Of a stretch of 64,000 bases of DNA, positions 8,988 through 17,515 are shown one piece after another. How positions within the stretch are numbered: position 1 is the stretch's first letter; each line of letters begins with the position of its first letter. Origin of the DNA: Bacteroides sp. Lineage in GTDB: Bacteria; Bacteroidota; Bacteroidia; Bacteroidales; Bacteroidaceae. The position numbers and the translations under genes are program-made. The notes under the pieces are model-generated. The model made no database searches, was not told the origin of the DNA, and saw only the letters and a program-made list of their open reading frames with translations. Location: contig NZ_JAQVBV010000027.1 in the NCBI RefSeq assembly GCF_028690125.1, forward strand, positions 1-64,000. Direction: 5' to 3'.

Positions 8988-9392
8988 TTAGATCCCGATG
9001 TAAATATTACGGCCCCAAATCAGTAATTCAAAGAAAAGAAAGGGAAAAAGAAGAAACTTGTTGTGCAACAATTTATCAACATTTATATAAAGACGATACA
9101 ATCGGTTCCCCCTCGTAAAAGCATCTGTAAGAAGTAGAACAGTCATGACCAACAAAGCCAACAATACGAGAAAACTATTAGGATTCATACAGAATGCATC
9201 CAACGGTTGGCCATGAAGGAACATGAAAATACCGCGAGTAGTGCCACAACCTGGGCAAGGCAAATGAAAAAAAAGTTTTGAAAGACAGGGGGTAAAACCT
9301 CCCTGTCCAGCAAAACATGAGTGATAATATAATCCAATATATGCACACACACAAAGTAAAGTACATAATTTATAGAATCCTTTTGGGGACAT
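8988..9392 (-). CDS. DUF2752 family membrane protein
   Basis: From the ATG at 9392 this is a 134-residue protein; a TTG one codon upstream is a less likely start. It has three hydrophobic segments (about 8-25, 58-80, 110-128) and the family motif CPGCGTTR at about 46-53, just before the second helix. DUF2752 proteins are small inner-membrane proteins of unknown function. The ATG lies only 4 bp past the stop of the TM2-domain gene, so the pair is probably co-translated. The cysteine pair may bind a metal or be redox-active, but that is only a possibility. Confidence 0.85.
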   Translation of the reverse strand: MSPKGFYKLCTLLCVCAYIGLYYHSCFAGQGGFTPCLSKLFFHLPCPGCGTTRGIFMFLHGQPLDAFCMNPNSFLVLLALLVMTVLLLTDAFTRGNRLYRLYINVDKLLHNKFLLFPFLFFELLIWGRNIYIGI

Positions 9393-9396
9393 CAAT

Positions 9397-9732
9397 TTAA
9401 AGGAATAACTGCAATTTCTTTAGATTTTCCTCGCGTGTAGCTTTGCTGATCAAGAACCAGTCAATAATAGCCCAGACACCCAGACCGCCACAAGTAAGCA
9501 ATTTACCAACTCCCAATCCAACATTGCCAAGATAAAAACGGTCAATGCCATATGCTCCTAAAAAGATAGAAAGCACCAAAGCCACAGTAGTACTTTTAAA
9601 CTGCAAAGCTGATACTATGGGCCACTTTGTATCGTCCAATTCCAATAACTTTTCTCTAATAATCATATTCTGCTCTTCAGGAAAGTTCTTTCCATTGGTA
9701 AGCATAAACATATCAACTTTTTGTGTATCCAT
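9397..9732 (-). CDS. TM2 domain-containing membrane protein
   Basis: I place the start at the ATG at 9732 (MDTQKVDMFM), giving 111 residues. The longer frame would overlap the end of ilvE by 22 bp and has no family-like extension. The C-terminal half is a TM2 domain: two helices with the typical FYLGNVGLGVGKLLTCGG turn and a final AIIDWFLI helix. TM2 proteins are small membrane proteins of unknown function. The gene lies 20 bp downstream of ilvE and directly upstream of the DUF2752 gene; in my experience of Bacteroides genomes these two families are often neighbours. Confidence 0.85.
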   Translation of the reverse strand: MDTQKVDMFMLTNGKNFPEEQNMIIREKLLELDDTKWPIVSALQFKSTTVALVLSIFLGAYGIDRFYLGNVGLGVGKLLTCGGLGVWAIIDWFLISKATREENLKKLQLFL

Positions 9733-9752
9733 AATATTAAATATAAAATTAA

Positions 9753-10772
9753 TTATTCTACAATCGTCACCCATCCATGTGTATCCGGTTCGTCGCCATA
9801 CTGAATACCACGCAGTTTATTGTACAACTTCGTACAAATCGGTCCCGGCTTTCCATCCTTGGAAATAACATATGATTTACCATTCTCCAGATCATCTATA
9901 CGTTCAATCGGGCTAATAACAGCAGCTGTGCCACAAGCACCTGCTTCCTCAAAAGTAGCAAGTTCTTCTTCTGGAATAGGACGACGTTCTACTTTCAATC
10001 CCATATCTTCGGCCAATTGCATCAAACTCTTATTTGTGATAGACGGCAGAATAGAAGTAGATTTCGGAGTGATATATGTATTATCCTTGATTCCAAAAAA
10101 ATTGGCAGCACCACATTCGTCGATGTATTTCTTTTCTTTCGCATCCAGATAAAATTCACAGGAATACCCTAAATCATGTGCCTTCTTATTAGCACGCAGA
10201 CTGGCAGCATAATTACCACCGACTTTATAGATACCGGTTCCCAAAGGTGCCGAACGGTCGAACTCACGGATAATAACATACGGATTAGTAGAGAATCCAC
10301 CTTTGAAGTAAGGACCTACGGGAGTTACAAATACCACGAACATATATTCATTAGCAGGATGTACTCCCACCTGAGCACTTGTACCAATCAACAATGGGCG
10401 AATATAAAGAGAAGCTCCTGTTTCATAAGGAGGAATAAAACGTTCGTTCAACTTCACTACTTTCAAAATAGCTTCCTTGAAACGTTCCGTTGGCAATTCA
10501 GCCATCAAGATTCCCTGGCAAGTAGATTGCAGACGTGCAGCATTTTCTTCCAAACGGAAAATACGTACTTTACCATCTTTGCCACGGAATGCTTTCAATC
10601 CTTCAAATGCCTCCTGACCATAGTGCAGACAGGTAGCCGCCATATGCAAATTAAGGTACTCTTCACTACTAACCTCTAATTCTCCCCATCCACCATTGCG
10701 GAAATTGATTCTCACATTGTAATCTGTCTTCATATATCCAAACGACAGATTCGCCCAGTCTATTTCTTTCAT
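9753..10772 (-). CDS. ilvE: branched-chain-amino-acid aminotransferase
   Basis: The 339-residue protein is a fold-type IV PLP aminotransferase of the eukaryote-like (BCAT) subclass. The HYGQEAFEGLKAFR segment (about 50-63) and the cofactor lysine in IYKVGGNYAAS (K183) are clear, as is EAGACGTAAVISPI near the C-terminus, which binds the cofactor phosphate. It interconverts Leu, Ile and Val with their 2-oxo acids using 2-oxoglutarate. The length fits the subclass (330-360). xseB ends about 50 bp upstream on the same strand and a TM2 gene follows. No specific regulatory element is visible. Confidence 0.93.
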   Translation of the reverse strand: MKEIDWANLSFGYMKTDYNVRINFRNGGWGELEVSSEEYLNLHMAATCLHYGQEAFEGLKAFRGKDGKVRIFRLEENAARLQSTCQGILMAELPTERFKEAILKVVKLNERFIPPYETGASLYIRPLLIGTSAQVGVHPANEYMFVVFVTPVGPYFKGGFSTNPYVIIREFDRSAPLGTGIYKVGGNYAASLRANKKAHDLGYSCEFYLDAKEKKYIDECGAANFFGIKDNTYITPKSTSILPSITNKSLMQLAEDMGLKVERRPIPEEELATFEEAGACGTAAVISPIERIDDLENGKSYVISKDGKPGPICTKLYNKLRGIQYGDEPDTHGWVTIVE

Positions 10773-10823
10773 TTCGTTATGTATTAGTTTATTTTCTTAT
10801 CCATTGATTCGCAAAAATAACTT

Positions 10824-11033
10824 TTATTCTTCAGATTGCCTCTTTTCTTGCAATAATTTTTCGACTTCCCGATCCACTTTCGTCAGTTTTTCGGTACAAA
10901 AGGCAATAATTTCATTGGCTTCCTTGATTTTTTCGCTCAAGATGTCAATATCCAGTTCGTTGTTGTCAATCTGGCGAACGATCTTTTCAAGACGTTCTAT
11001 TGCCTGGGAATATGTTTCTTTTTTTGCTGCCAC
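10824..11033 (-). CDS. xseB: exodeoxyribonuclease VII small subunit
   Basis: The 69-residue protein has the XseB pattern: ETYSQAIERLEKIVRQIDNNELDIDILSEKIKEA forms the first helices and a charged helix with EKLLQEK follows. XseB binds XseA to form the exonuclease VII complex, which degrades single-stranded DNA. The reading frame begins at GTG (11033); there is no in-frame ATG near, so GTG is the probable start. It follows xseA by 54 bp, the usual pairing. Confidence 0.92.
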   Translation of the reverse strand: MAAKKETYSQAIERLEKIVRQIDNNELDIDILSEKIKEANEIIAFCTEKLTKVDREVEKLLQEKRQSEE

Positions 11034-11087
11034 GATGATATATTATTTATAGTTGAAAATGAATAGCTTATAGCTATCACAAAAAAT

Positions 11088-12317
11088 TTATTCGACAATG
11101 GAACGAATTTCTCCTTTCGACAAACGGGTTATAAGCTCTTCCCCCGATCTCAATGAAGAAGCATCCGTTACCGCTTTTCCATCTTTCAGAGTGATACTGT
11201 ACCCACGTTTCAGAAGTTTATCCGGCGAAGCATCGGTTACACGTTGCTGCAACAGTTCAAGCCGATGACGATGCCGTGAAAGCAAAGCGAAAATTACCTG
11301 TGCCAGATCTTTCCGGACTGTTAATAAAGAGTAACGTGCATCCGAAAGTTTCCGGTGGACAAGTGCAGGAATACGGGTCTGAATTGTAATAATCCGCCTA
11401 TGTTCCTGTTCAAGCAATGCGTAAGCTCCCTGTTGAACACGAATGGACAGTTCTTCTAAATATTCTGCTACTTCCGATACTTGATGAATCAGTAGCTCGG
11501 CTGCTGCCGTAGGAGTTTTCACCCGCGTGTGTGCAACAGAATCGAGCACTGTATCATCCCTTTCATGCCCGATACCTGTAATGATCGGTAATGGAAACTG
11601 TGCACAGGCGGCTGCCAACAAATATGTATCAAAACCAGAAAGATCGGAAGTGGCTCCTCCACCACGAATGATAACGACAACATCAAAATCATTGATGCGT
11701 GCATTGATGTGGTCCAATGCTTCTAATACCGATTCTTCTACCTGATTTCCCTGCATCAAAGCAGGAAAAAGCTCCGTATAGAAAAAGAATCCTCTCGCAT
11801 TATGTTTCAATTGGTGACAGAAATCGCCATATCCTGCTGCTGTAGCAGATGAGATAACAGCAATACGCTGGGGAAGAAGCGGCATCGCCAACTCCTTATT
11901 CAGCGTCAAGACTCCTTCTTCCTCCAATTGCAACAATATTTCACGACGGCGGCGAGCCATATCACCTAATGTATATGTAGGATCGATATCCAATACTGTC
12001 AAACTATAACCATACAATTCATGAAACTGTACAGTCACCTTCACTAGCACTTTGATACCGGAAACAAATAATTGTCCGGTAGCCTCCTCAAAGTATGGTT
12101 TCAGCAGACGATAGATATTATTCCAGACCATTCCGCGCGCCTTGGCTACAAGACTATTGCTTCGAGGATCTTTCTGTACAAACTCCAGATAGCAATGTCC
12201 GGTCGTATTGGACCGTACATCGCTCAACTCAGCTTGTATCCAATATTCATCCGGTAGACATTGTTCCAAACTTCTTCGTACAAGTGCATTCAGTTCCAGA
12301 AGAGAAAGAGAATCCAT
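11088..12317 (-). CDS. xseA: exodeoxyribonuclease VII large subunit
   Basis: I start this 409-residue protein at the ATG at 12317 (MDSLSLLELNALVRRSLE), because the longer frame overlaps the preceding subtilase gene and the OB domain begins right here. An N-terminal OB fold (about 1-105) is followed by the catalytic domain with the GYGDFCHQL and VVIIRGGGATSDLSGFDTYLLA motifs, then GIGHERDDT and a long coiled-coil region (about 270-385). XseA with several XseB copies makes exonuclease VII. The gene begins 11 bp after the subtilase stop and is followed by xseB. Confidence 0.93.
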   Translation of the reverse strand: MDSLSLLELNALVRRSLEQCLPDEYWIQAELSDVRSNTTGHCYLEFVQKDPRSNSLVAKARGMVWNNIYRLLKPYFEEATGQLFVSGIKVLVKVTVQFHELYGYSLTVLDIDPTYTLGDMARRRREILLQLEEEGVLTLNKELAMPLLPQRIAVISSATAAGYGDFCHQLKHNARGFFFYTELFPALMQGNQVEESVLEALDHINARINDFDVVVIIRGGGATSDLSGFDTYLLAAACAQFPLPIITGIGHERDDTVLDSVAHTRVKTPTAAAELLIHQVSEVAEYLEELSIRVQQGAYALLEQEHRRIITIQTRIPALVHRKLSDARYSLLTVRKDLAQVIFALLSRHRHRLELLQQRVTDASPDKLLKRGYSITLKDGKAVTDASSLRSGEELITRLSKGEIRSIVE

Positions 12318-12328
12318 ATGCGCGGTGT

Positions 12329-13693
12329 TTATCGTTTTTTCTTTATAGTAGATTGATATGCTTTCCATAAATCAGGAATTCCATATCCGTAGATATTATC
12401 CGGAAAGTCCGACCGGTCACCTGACTTACGTACCAGTTTGATAATTTCTTTTGCCGTCAAATTCGGACAAGCCTGCCAGAGACAAGCTACCATACCGCAC
12501 ATGATTGGAGAAGAAAAAGAGGTTCCGTTTGCATGACGAAGATTGCCGTCTGTACCCATTACATCAGCCCAAAGACCAACTGCTACAACATCTGGTTTCA
12601 CACGTCCGTCCGCAGTATTTCCAATCGACGAGAATGGAGCCAATAAACCTTTCTTATCGATAGCACCGACTGTGATTACATTTTCTGCATCTCCCGGAGG
12701 CGTCGTTTTTTTCCATGAATCCATCCCTGAGTTTCCGGCACTGCACACAACAATCATTCCCTTGTCTGCCGCCATTCCTGCTTCACGGGACATTAACGCA
12801 TAATGTCCGTTCAGATCACGATATCTATAATTTTTGGTGGGATCATCAAATGTATAGTAACCAAGGGAAGTATTCACAAGGTCTACTCCTACACTATCAG
12901 CAAATTCGATTGCTGCTGCCCAATAATCTTGCTCTACCAAATTCTCAGAATATTCATCTTCACTACGCAGTAACCAGTACGATGCTTCAGGAGCTGTACC
13001 TACCATCACGTTCGGCTGATTCATACCCATACATGAAAGTACACACATTCCATGACTGCTCTCTGCATAGATGTCAGCTTCCGGATTTACAAAATCGTGT
13101 GTACCGAGAATATGGATATTATTCATCGCATCAATCTTATCTGCATTATGGAATCCGGCATCAATTACAGCAATCGTCATTCCCTGTCCTTTATAACCAG
13201 CTTCATGCAAACGGTCGGCATTACTCATCTGAATCTGAGTGATAGCCGGTCCATACAAACTATCCGTACGCAACGGTTTATTAATTATAGAATCTCTATT
13301 GAGAGCTTTCTTTACTTGTCCCTTCCATACCCTTTCTGTAGAACGAACAAAAGGAAGTTTTGCAATTTCATTGATCAATGTACTATCATTGCATGAAACA
13401 GTCACAAAATTATCCCACTTCCCGGTCACCAATATATGAACACCTTTTTCACGGATAGCATCCACATACTTTTTACATACCGGCAGATCGGTAACATTAA
13501 CAGATAATCCTTGTCTCTTTCTCCGCTCAATGGACTTGGCAGACAGAAACATCTCAGGTCTCTTTACAGAATAGGTCGTTGCCTTTTTATCCTTCAAACT
13601 AATACGATACTTTAGCGTATCAGAGGAAGAAAACTGAGCAGACGCGCCTAAAACAATATTCAAAGCAAACGCTAATAGTACAAATTTCTTCAT
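12329..13693 (-). CDS. secreted subtilisin-like serine protease (S8 family)
   Basis: The 454-residue protein has a signal peptide (about 1-20) and a propeptide-like N-terminal part (about 21-150). The S8 catalytic domain follows, with Asp178 in IAVIDAG, His214 in SSHGMCV, the oxyanion Asn321 in SAGNSG and Ser392 in GTSFSSP. All four catalytic positions are intact, so it should be an active secreted or periplasmic protease. There is no C-terminal sorting domain, which is short for Bacteroidetes subtilases. It sits between mnmA and xseA on the same strand with short gaps, probably by chance of operon organisation rather than shared function. The substrate is unknown. Confidence 0.9.
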   Translation of the reverse strand: MKKFVLLAFALNIVLGASAQFSSSDTLKYRISLKDKKATTYSVKRPEMFLSAKSIERRKRQGLSVNVTDLPVCKKYVDAIREKGVHILVTGKWDNFVTVSCNDSTLINEIAKLPFVRSTERVWKGQVKKALNRDSIINKPLRTDSLYGPAITQIQMSNADRLHEAGYKGQGMTIAVIDAGFHNADKIDAMNNIHILGTHDFVNPEADIYAESSHGMCVLSCMGMNQPNVMVGTAPEASYWLLRSEDEYSENLVEQDYWAAAIEFADSVGVDLVNTSLGYYTFDDPTKNYRYRDLNGHYALMSREAGMAADKGMIVVCSAGNSGMDSWKKTTPPGDAENVITVGAIDKKGLLAPFSSIGNTADGRVKPDVVAVGLWADVMGTDGNLRHANGTSFSSPIMCGMVACLWQACPNLTAKEIIKLVRKSGDRSDFPDNIYGYGIPDLWKAYQSTIKKKR

Positions 13694-13715
13694 AAGTATT
13701 CTTTATTTTAAGCTA

Positions 13716-14801
13716 TTAAAAAACTCCATTTTCTAAAATAACTAGCCCGATTCCTCGTTGGGAAGCTATAAATGCACCTCCCAATACACGTTTGCCATCG
13801 TAAAATACAGCAGATTGTCCCGGTGCAATAGCCGATGCTACCTCCAGAAAGTGTACCAATAAACGTCCATCTTCCAATCGTTTCACTTGGCAAGACAATG
13901 GGCGGCTACGGTAACGTATTCTTACGGTCAGGTTCTCGCATTGAAGTAATTCCCATCCATCAATAATCTTATCCTCTTCAACCAGCATATATTCAGCCTT
14001 TAGCTGTTCGGCGTCTCCGAGCATTACCGTATTTTTCTGTGGATTGATTTTCAATACATAGGCAGGTTTGCCCAAAGCAATCTCCAATCCTTTGCGCTGT
14101 CCGATAGTGTAATAAGGTGCTCCTTTATGTTGCCCTAATTTAACCCCTTCGGGACTAACAAACCATCCGGAACCTACTTCACAATCCAACTCAGGACATT
14201 GTTCACGAAGAAAATCACGGTAATCGCCTTTTATGAAACAAACTTCCATACTCTCTCCTTCTTTTGACTTCGCCTCGTATCCCTTTGCAGCAAGATATTC
14301 ACGAACTTTCACCTTCGTATAATTTCCCAAAGGAAATATACAACGGGCTAGCACTTCCTGACTCAACTGCCAAAGAAAATAGGACTGGTCTTTCTTATCA
14401 TCATCTCCGGCAACAATGTAAACATGACCGTTTCTCTCTTCCAATCGGGAATAATGACCAGTAGCTACCCAAGCACAATTCAACCTGTCTGCCCACTCTG
14501 TCAGAATACGAAACTTAAATAAAGGGTTGCACATCACACAAGGGTTGGGTGTCCGCCCCTTTTTATATTCGTCAATGAAATTCTTTACAATGGTCTCTTT
14601 AAAAGGAATACGCTCATCTGCCACATAATGTTCAATTCCCATTCGTTCAGCCAGTTTCTTGGCGTCCTGTGGCTCATCTCCCCATACACGCATCGTTACT
14701 CCTACAATCTCGTATCCTTGTTCTTGTAACATCAAGCAAGTTGCAGTGCTGTCTATACCACCACTCATGCCAACCAATACTCTCTTATTTCGTTCTTTCA
14801 T
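13716..14801 (-). CDS. mnmA: tRNA-specific 2-thiouridylase
   Basis: The 361-residue protein has the PP-loop GMSGGIDST (11-19) that adenylates U34 of tRNA-Lys, -Glu and -Gln. The two catalytic cysteines are Cys91 in NPCVMCN and Cys188 in EVCFI. GQRKGL and the C-terminal beta-barrel APGQSAVFYDG complete the family pattern. The length is normal (about 360). It is the first gene of the minus-strand run mnmA-subtilase-xseA-xseB-ilvE. A possible promoter with a TACATTTG -7 box lies at 14829-14836, about 30 nt upstream. Confidence 0.93.
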   Translation of the reverse strand: MKERNKRVLVGMSGGIDSTATCLMLQEQGYEIVGVTMRVWGDEPQDAKKLAERMGIEHYVADERIPFKETIVKNFIDEYKKGRTPNPCVMCNPLFKFRILTEWADRLNCAWVATGHYSRLEERNGHVYIVAGDDDKKDQSYFLWQLSQEVLARCIFPLGNYTKVKVREYLAAKGYEAKSKEGESMEVCFIKGDYRDFLREQCPELDCEVGSGWFVSPEGVKLGQHKGAPYYTIGQRKGLEIALGKPAYVLKINPQKNTVMLGDAEQLKAEYMLVEEDKIIDGWELLQCENLTVRIRYRSRPLSCQVKRLEDGRLLVHFLEVASAIAPGQSAVFYDGKRVLGGAFIASQRGIGLVILENGVF

Positions 14802-15397
14802 CCAAATTTCCTACTGATTATATGGATACAAATGTACAAGTTTATAAGGAGAAAATAAATTAATTCTTTCACTTCCTTATTTTAGAATCAGCAGAATTTG
14901 TTTTTCTTATAATACGAGTTATCTTTATAATAGAATCTATTATTCCCAGACATACATTTGGGCATTTCCCGGAAAAGATTTAAAAATCCCCCACATACCC
15001 CATGAGAAGTGAAGTGACCCGATTTTTTGGAGCCTACCTTTTTGAGGATACTTTAGTCTGTACATTGTGTTTCAGTTTATTTGCTCGTTCCGACCTTTTT
15101 TATTTTCTTTGTACTCAAACAAGTTAAAAAGAGGTTTTAAGAAATAGATATTTGAATAAAAGACATATTACAAATAGCTTGTAAACAAGCTATTTAATTT
15201 TAGTAAATCTGATAAATTTGTTCAAGTCCCAAATGCTAAGTTATAAGGTTGGTTTGTAGCCTCGATAAGAGTAAAGATCTCTTTTCTTTATTTCTGCTAA
15301 AGGGCTTTATCAGAATTCACTAAAGTAAAAAAGTAAAAAGTTAAAGCTGTGTTGTTTATTCTGAAAACAACCTGATATAAATCTAAAGCTCAAGAAT
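14802..15397. other. AT-rich intergenic region upstream of the nuclease operon (596 bp)
   Basis: Apart from the mnmA promoter box (14829-14836) I see no gene. A perfect 11-bp inverted repeat with AAATAGCTTGT and ACAAGCTATTT arms around AA lies near 15172-15195 and could be a terminator or regulatory hairpin. The 11-mer GTGAAGTGACC at 15009-15019 also occurs, inverted, at the right end of the IS remnant near 46988-46998, so a decayed insertion-sequence end is possible. The rest is low-complexity AT-rich DNA. Confidence 0.5.
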
Positions 15398-16288
15398 GTG
15401 GACTATAAACTAGAATACATAACACGTCTGTTTGCTAAAATTAGTAAGAAAAAGACGGAAACTTATGTGATAACTCGCATCTGGCATCAACTAAACGATG
15501 ACAGAGTAAAGTTTGTTGTTCAACAATATATCAGAAGGACACAAGACAAGTATGCTCTGGCAGACTTGTACTTACCACAACTCAATATTTTCATAGAAAT
15601 AAATGAGCCATTTCATAAACAAACTGAAAATAAGATTGAAATCGACAAAGTACGGAATGATGAAATACTACAAGTAACTCATTCCAAACCTATTGTGATT
15701 GATTGTGGAGATATTATAGATAATGGTGCGGTTAAATATAAATCTATTGAAGATATCCACTCTCAAATCTCGGAAGTCGTTCAAGAAATCAAACAAGCGA
15801 TCAAAGAACAAGGCGACAAATTCAAACCTTGGGATGATGGTAATACTCTATCCGTAGAATATCACCGAAAAAAAGGTTATCTAAAAGTAGAGGATAACGA
15901 ATATGTACGTACTATTGATGAAGCCTTTGCCATTTTCGGAGCAAAAGCCAAACATCGTGGATTCTTGCGTGTGGCAGGGGCTACCATTCCAAACAAAGAA
16001 AATGAAATAGTATGGTGTCCTAATAGTGTACATCGTATTTGGAGCAATGAACTTTTCGATAATGGTTTATTCATTCGGGAATATAATAAAACCAATCAAC
16101 AAATACGTAAAGAACATGTAAATCTATGGACTTCCACCAATCAAAAACGAATAACATTCTTTCGGGATGAGGATGAACTCGGATTCCAATTCTACCGTTT
16201 TGTCGGTGTCTTTGAAATAAATAAAGAAAGATCAATACATGAAAATAAATGTGTCTGGGAACTTATCTCGGATTATTATCAATTATAA
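15398..16288 (+). CDS. PvuRts1I/AbaSI-like modification-dependent restriction endonuclease
   Basis: The 296-residue protein has the size of PvuRts1I-family enzymes (about 290-320), which cut DNA near glucosylated or plain 5-hydroxymethylcytosine. From memory of AbaSI, the N-terminal part lines up well: YVITRIWHQL, VVQQYIRR, KYALADLYLPQLNIFIEI and NEPFH correspond to that family's Vsr-like nuclease core. Candidate catalytic residues are Asp56, Glu67, Glu70 and His73. The C-terminal half (about 165-296) carries the RVAGATIPNKENEIVWCPN and FYRFVGVFEIN segments, consistent with the SRA-like base-flipping domain. The start is GTG; an in-frame stop lies 36 bp upstream and no ATG intervenes. Two small genes follow at 13- and 9-bp gaps. 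Predicted role: defence against phages with hydroxymethylated cytosine. Confidence 0.8.
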   Translation: MDYKLEYITRLFAKISKKKTETYVITRIWHQLNDDRVKFVVQQYIRRTQDKYALADLYLPQLNIFIEINEPFHKQTENKIEIDKVRNDEILQVTHSKPIVIDCGDIIDNGAVKYKSIEDIHSQISEVVQEIKQAIKEQGDKFKPWDDGNTLSVEYHRKKGYLKVEDNEYVRTIDEAFAIFGAKAKHRGFLRVAGATIPNKENEIVWCPNSVHRIWSNELFDNGLFIREYNKTNQQIRKEHVNLWTSTNQKRITFFRDEDELGFQFYRFVGVFEINKERSIHENKCVWELISDYYQL

Positions 16289-16301
16289 AGCCACTATTAT
16301 T

Positions 16302-16556
16302 ATGGGATTATTTAGTACAGACAAAAAAAAAGATATTGAAAAAATAAAAGAAAGAATTGAGCAGCAAAAACGAAATATCGAAATTGATAAGGGTAATATG
16401 GCACGTGCTAAAATTCAGTTGGCGAGTGCACGTAAACAAGGATATTCAACTGCTGGCATTCTAAATAATATTGAAGGTTATAAAAAAAGGATAGCTTCAT
16501 TCAAAGCTTCAATTACTAGATACAACGATGAAATAAAACGCTTACGCAATAAATAA
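16302..16556 (+). CDS. small coiled-coil protein of unknown function
   Basis: I start at the ATG at 16302 (MGLFSTDKKK), giving 84 residues; the longer frame overlaps the nuclease gene by 50 bp and adds nothing family-like. The protein is highly charged, Lys/Glu/Gln-rich and almost entirely helical. A heptad-like stretch (about 8-50) is followed by a second basic helix, so a coiled-coil dimer is likely. I do not recognise a family. It lies 13 bp after the nuclease gene and 9 bp before a membrane-protein gene, so all three are likely co-transcribed. A role as an accessory or regulator of the nuclease is only a guess from position. Confidence 0.7.
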   Translation: MGLFSTDKKKDIEKIKERIEQQKRNIEIDKGNMARAKIQLASARKQGYSTAGILNNIEGYKKRIASFKASITRYNDEIKRLRNK

Positions 16557-16565
16557 TAAAGGATT

Positions 16566-16886
16566 ATGGGATGTATTACAACTTTAATATTCTTATGCAA
16601 TATCGGATTGATTATCGCTGCTGATATTCTGTTATGGATGTATTCAGCTACCATGGGATTATTTGGACTAATAGGAGTTATCGTATTTTTCATTGCTCAT
16701 GCTTTGTGTACTCAAATGAGTCTTGCGCCACGTGATTTTTGGAGAAATTCAGAGTTTGATATTTTCATAAAGAAATTGGCTTTTGCTAACATCGCCGCTT
16801 TAATGGCATGGGGTGGTTCTTTAATTATTGCTTCCATGTGTCAAAATGAAGCGGTAATAGAGTTTATCGAATGGGCTGCTAATTAG
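16566..16886 (+). CDS. small membrane protein of unknown function
   Basis: The 106-residue protein has three predicted membrane helices (about 4-24, 30-52 and 74-93). A short loop with LAPRDFWRNSEFD follows the second helix, and the C-terminal tail is acidic. I do not recognise it. It is the third gene of the apparent operon headed by the PvuRts1I-like nuclease. Small membrane proteins occur as effectors or anchors in several anti-phage systems, but nothing in this sequence proves such a role. Confidence 0.7.
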   Translation: MGCITTLIFLCNIGLIIAADILLWMYSATMGLFGLIGVIVFFIAHALCTQMSLAPRDFWRNSEFDIFIKKLAFANIAALMAWGGSLIIASMCQNEAVIEFIEWAAN

Positions 16887-17515
16887 AAAACAAGTGATCC
16901 ATAGCGCTACAGAAAACCATTTTAAGCGGAATAAAAATTTTAAATTTGGAGATTACACAGATAGGTGTGTGTGTTTGACAAAAACAAAAAGACAAATAAG
17001 TTATCTATTACAAATCGATCAGATTCTATATAAATTTTATTATAGAATCTCCTATCACATGGTTTAAACACATATGACGAAGTTTACCCATAATAATCAA
17101 ACCAAACATGAATTATAACTTAAAAACATTTATATTGCGCCATATTACATATTATTGAATATAAATGTATCACAGTATACATATTATATCAAAAGTAAAA
17201 CGACATACTATTACGAACTGGCTAATCAGTCATTATACACAATTGGTATAGTCAAGTATATAGACGCAAAAACATTTGCCAAATAGCGCATACACGCGAT
17301 AATTCATTCGTAAACTTCATTTCAGACATAATTAGAAGGCTGACAGGATATACGTTTTTGCCAAAGAAATCCTCTATTAATATTGAATTTAAACCACTAG
17401 AAAAGTTCTTTATTCCATTCTAAAATTACATCAAACTCAAGTTATGTAGTAAAAAGATTTGTTTTTGAAGAAACAATTTGTATATTTGAGATATACTTAA
17501 AAAGCAAACACAATT
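16887..17515. other. AT-rich intergenic region (629 bp)
   Basis: No open frame of note on either strand. It contains a perfect 10-bp inverted repeat (AGATTCTATA at 17021-17030 and TATAGAATCT at 17041-17050) without a T-run, so an operator-like site is as likely as a terminator. A TG-rich run lies near 16963-16977. The promoter of the next gene (17458-17488) is at the right end. The composition suggests decayed or acquired DNA. Confidence 0.45.
17458..17488 (+). promoter_or_regulatory. predicted Bacteroides promoter
   Basis: TTTG at 17458-17461, a 19-nt spacer and TATATTTG at 17481-17488 match the consensus exactly. The start codon of the next gene is 27 nt downstream of the -7 box. Confidence 0.7.

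Noticed and set aside
12715..13242. 175-aa plus-strand frame opposite the subtilase
   Set aside because: Antisense shadow; the subtilase catalytic motifs lie on the other strand.
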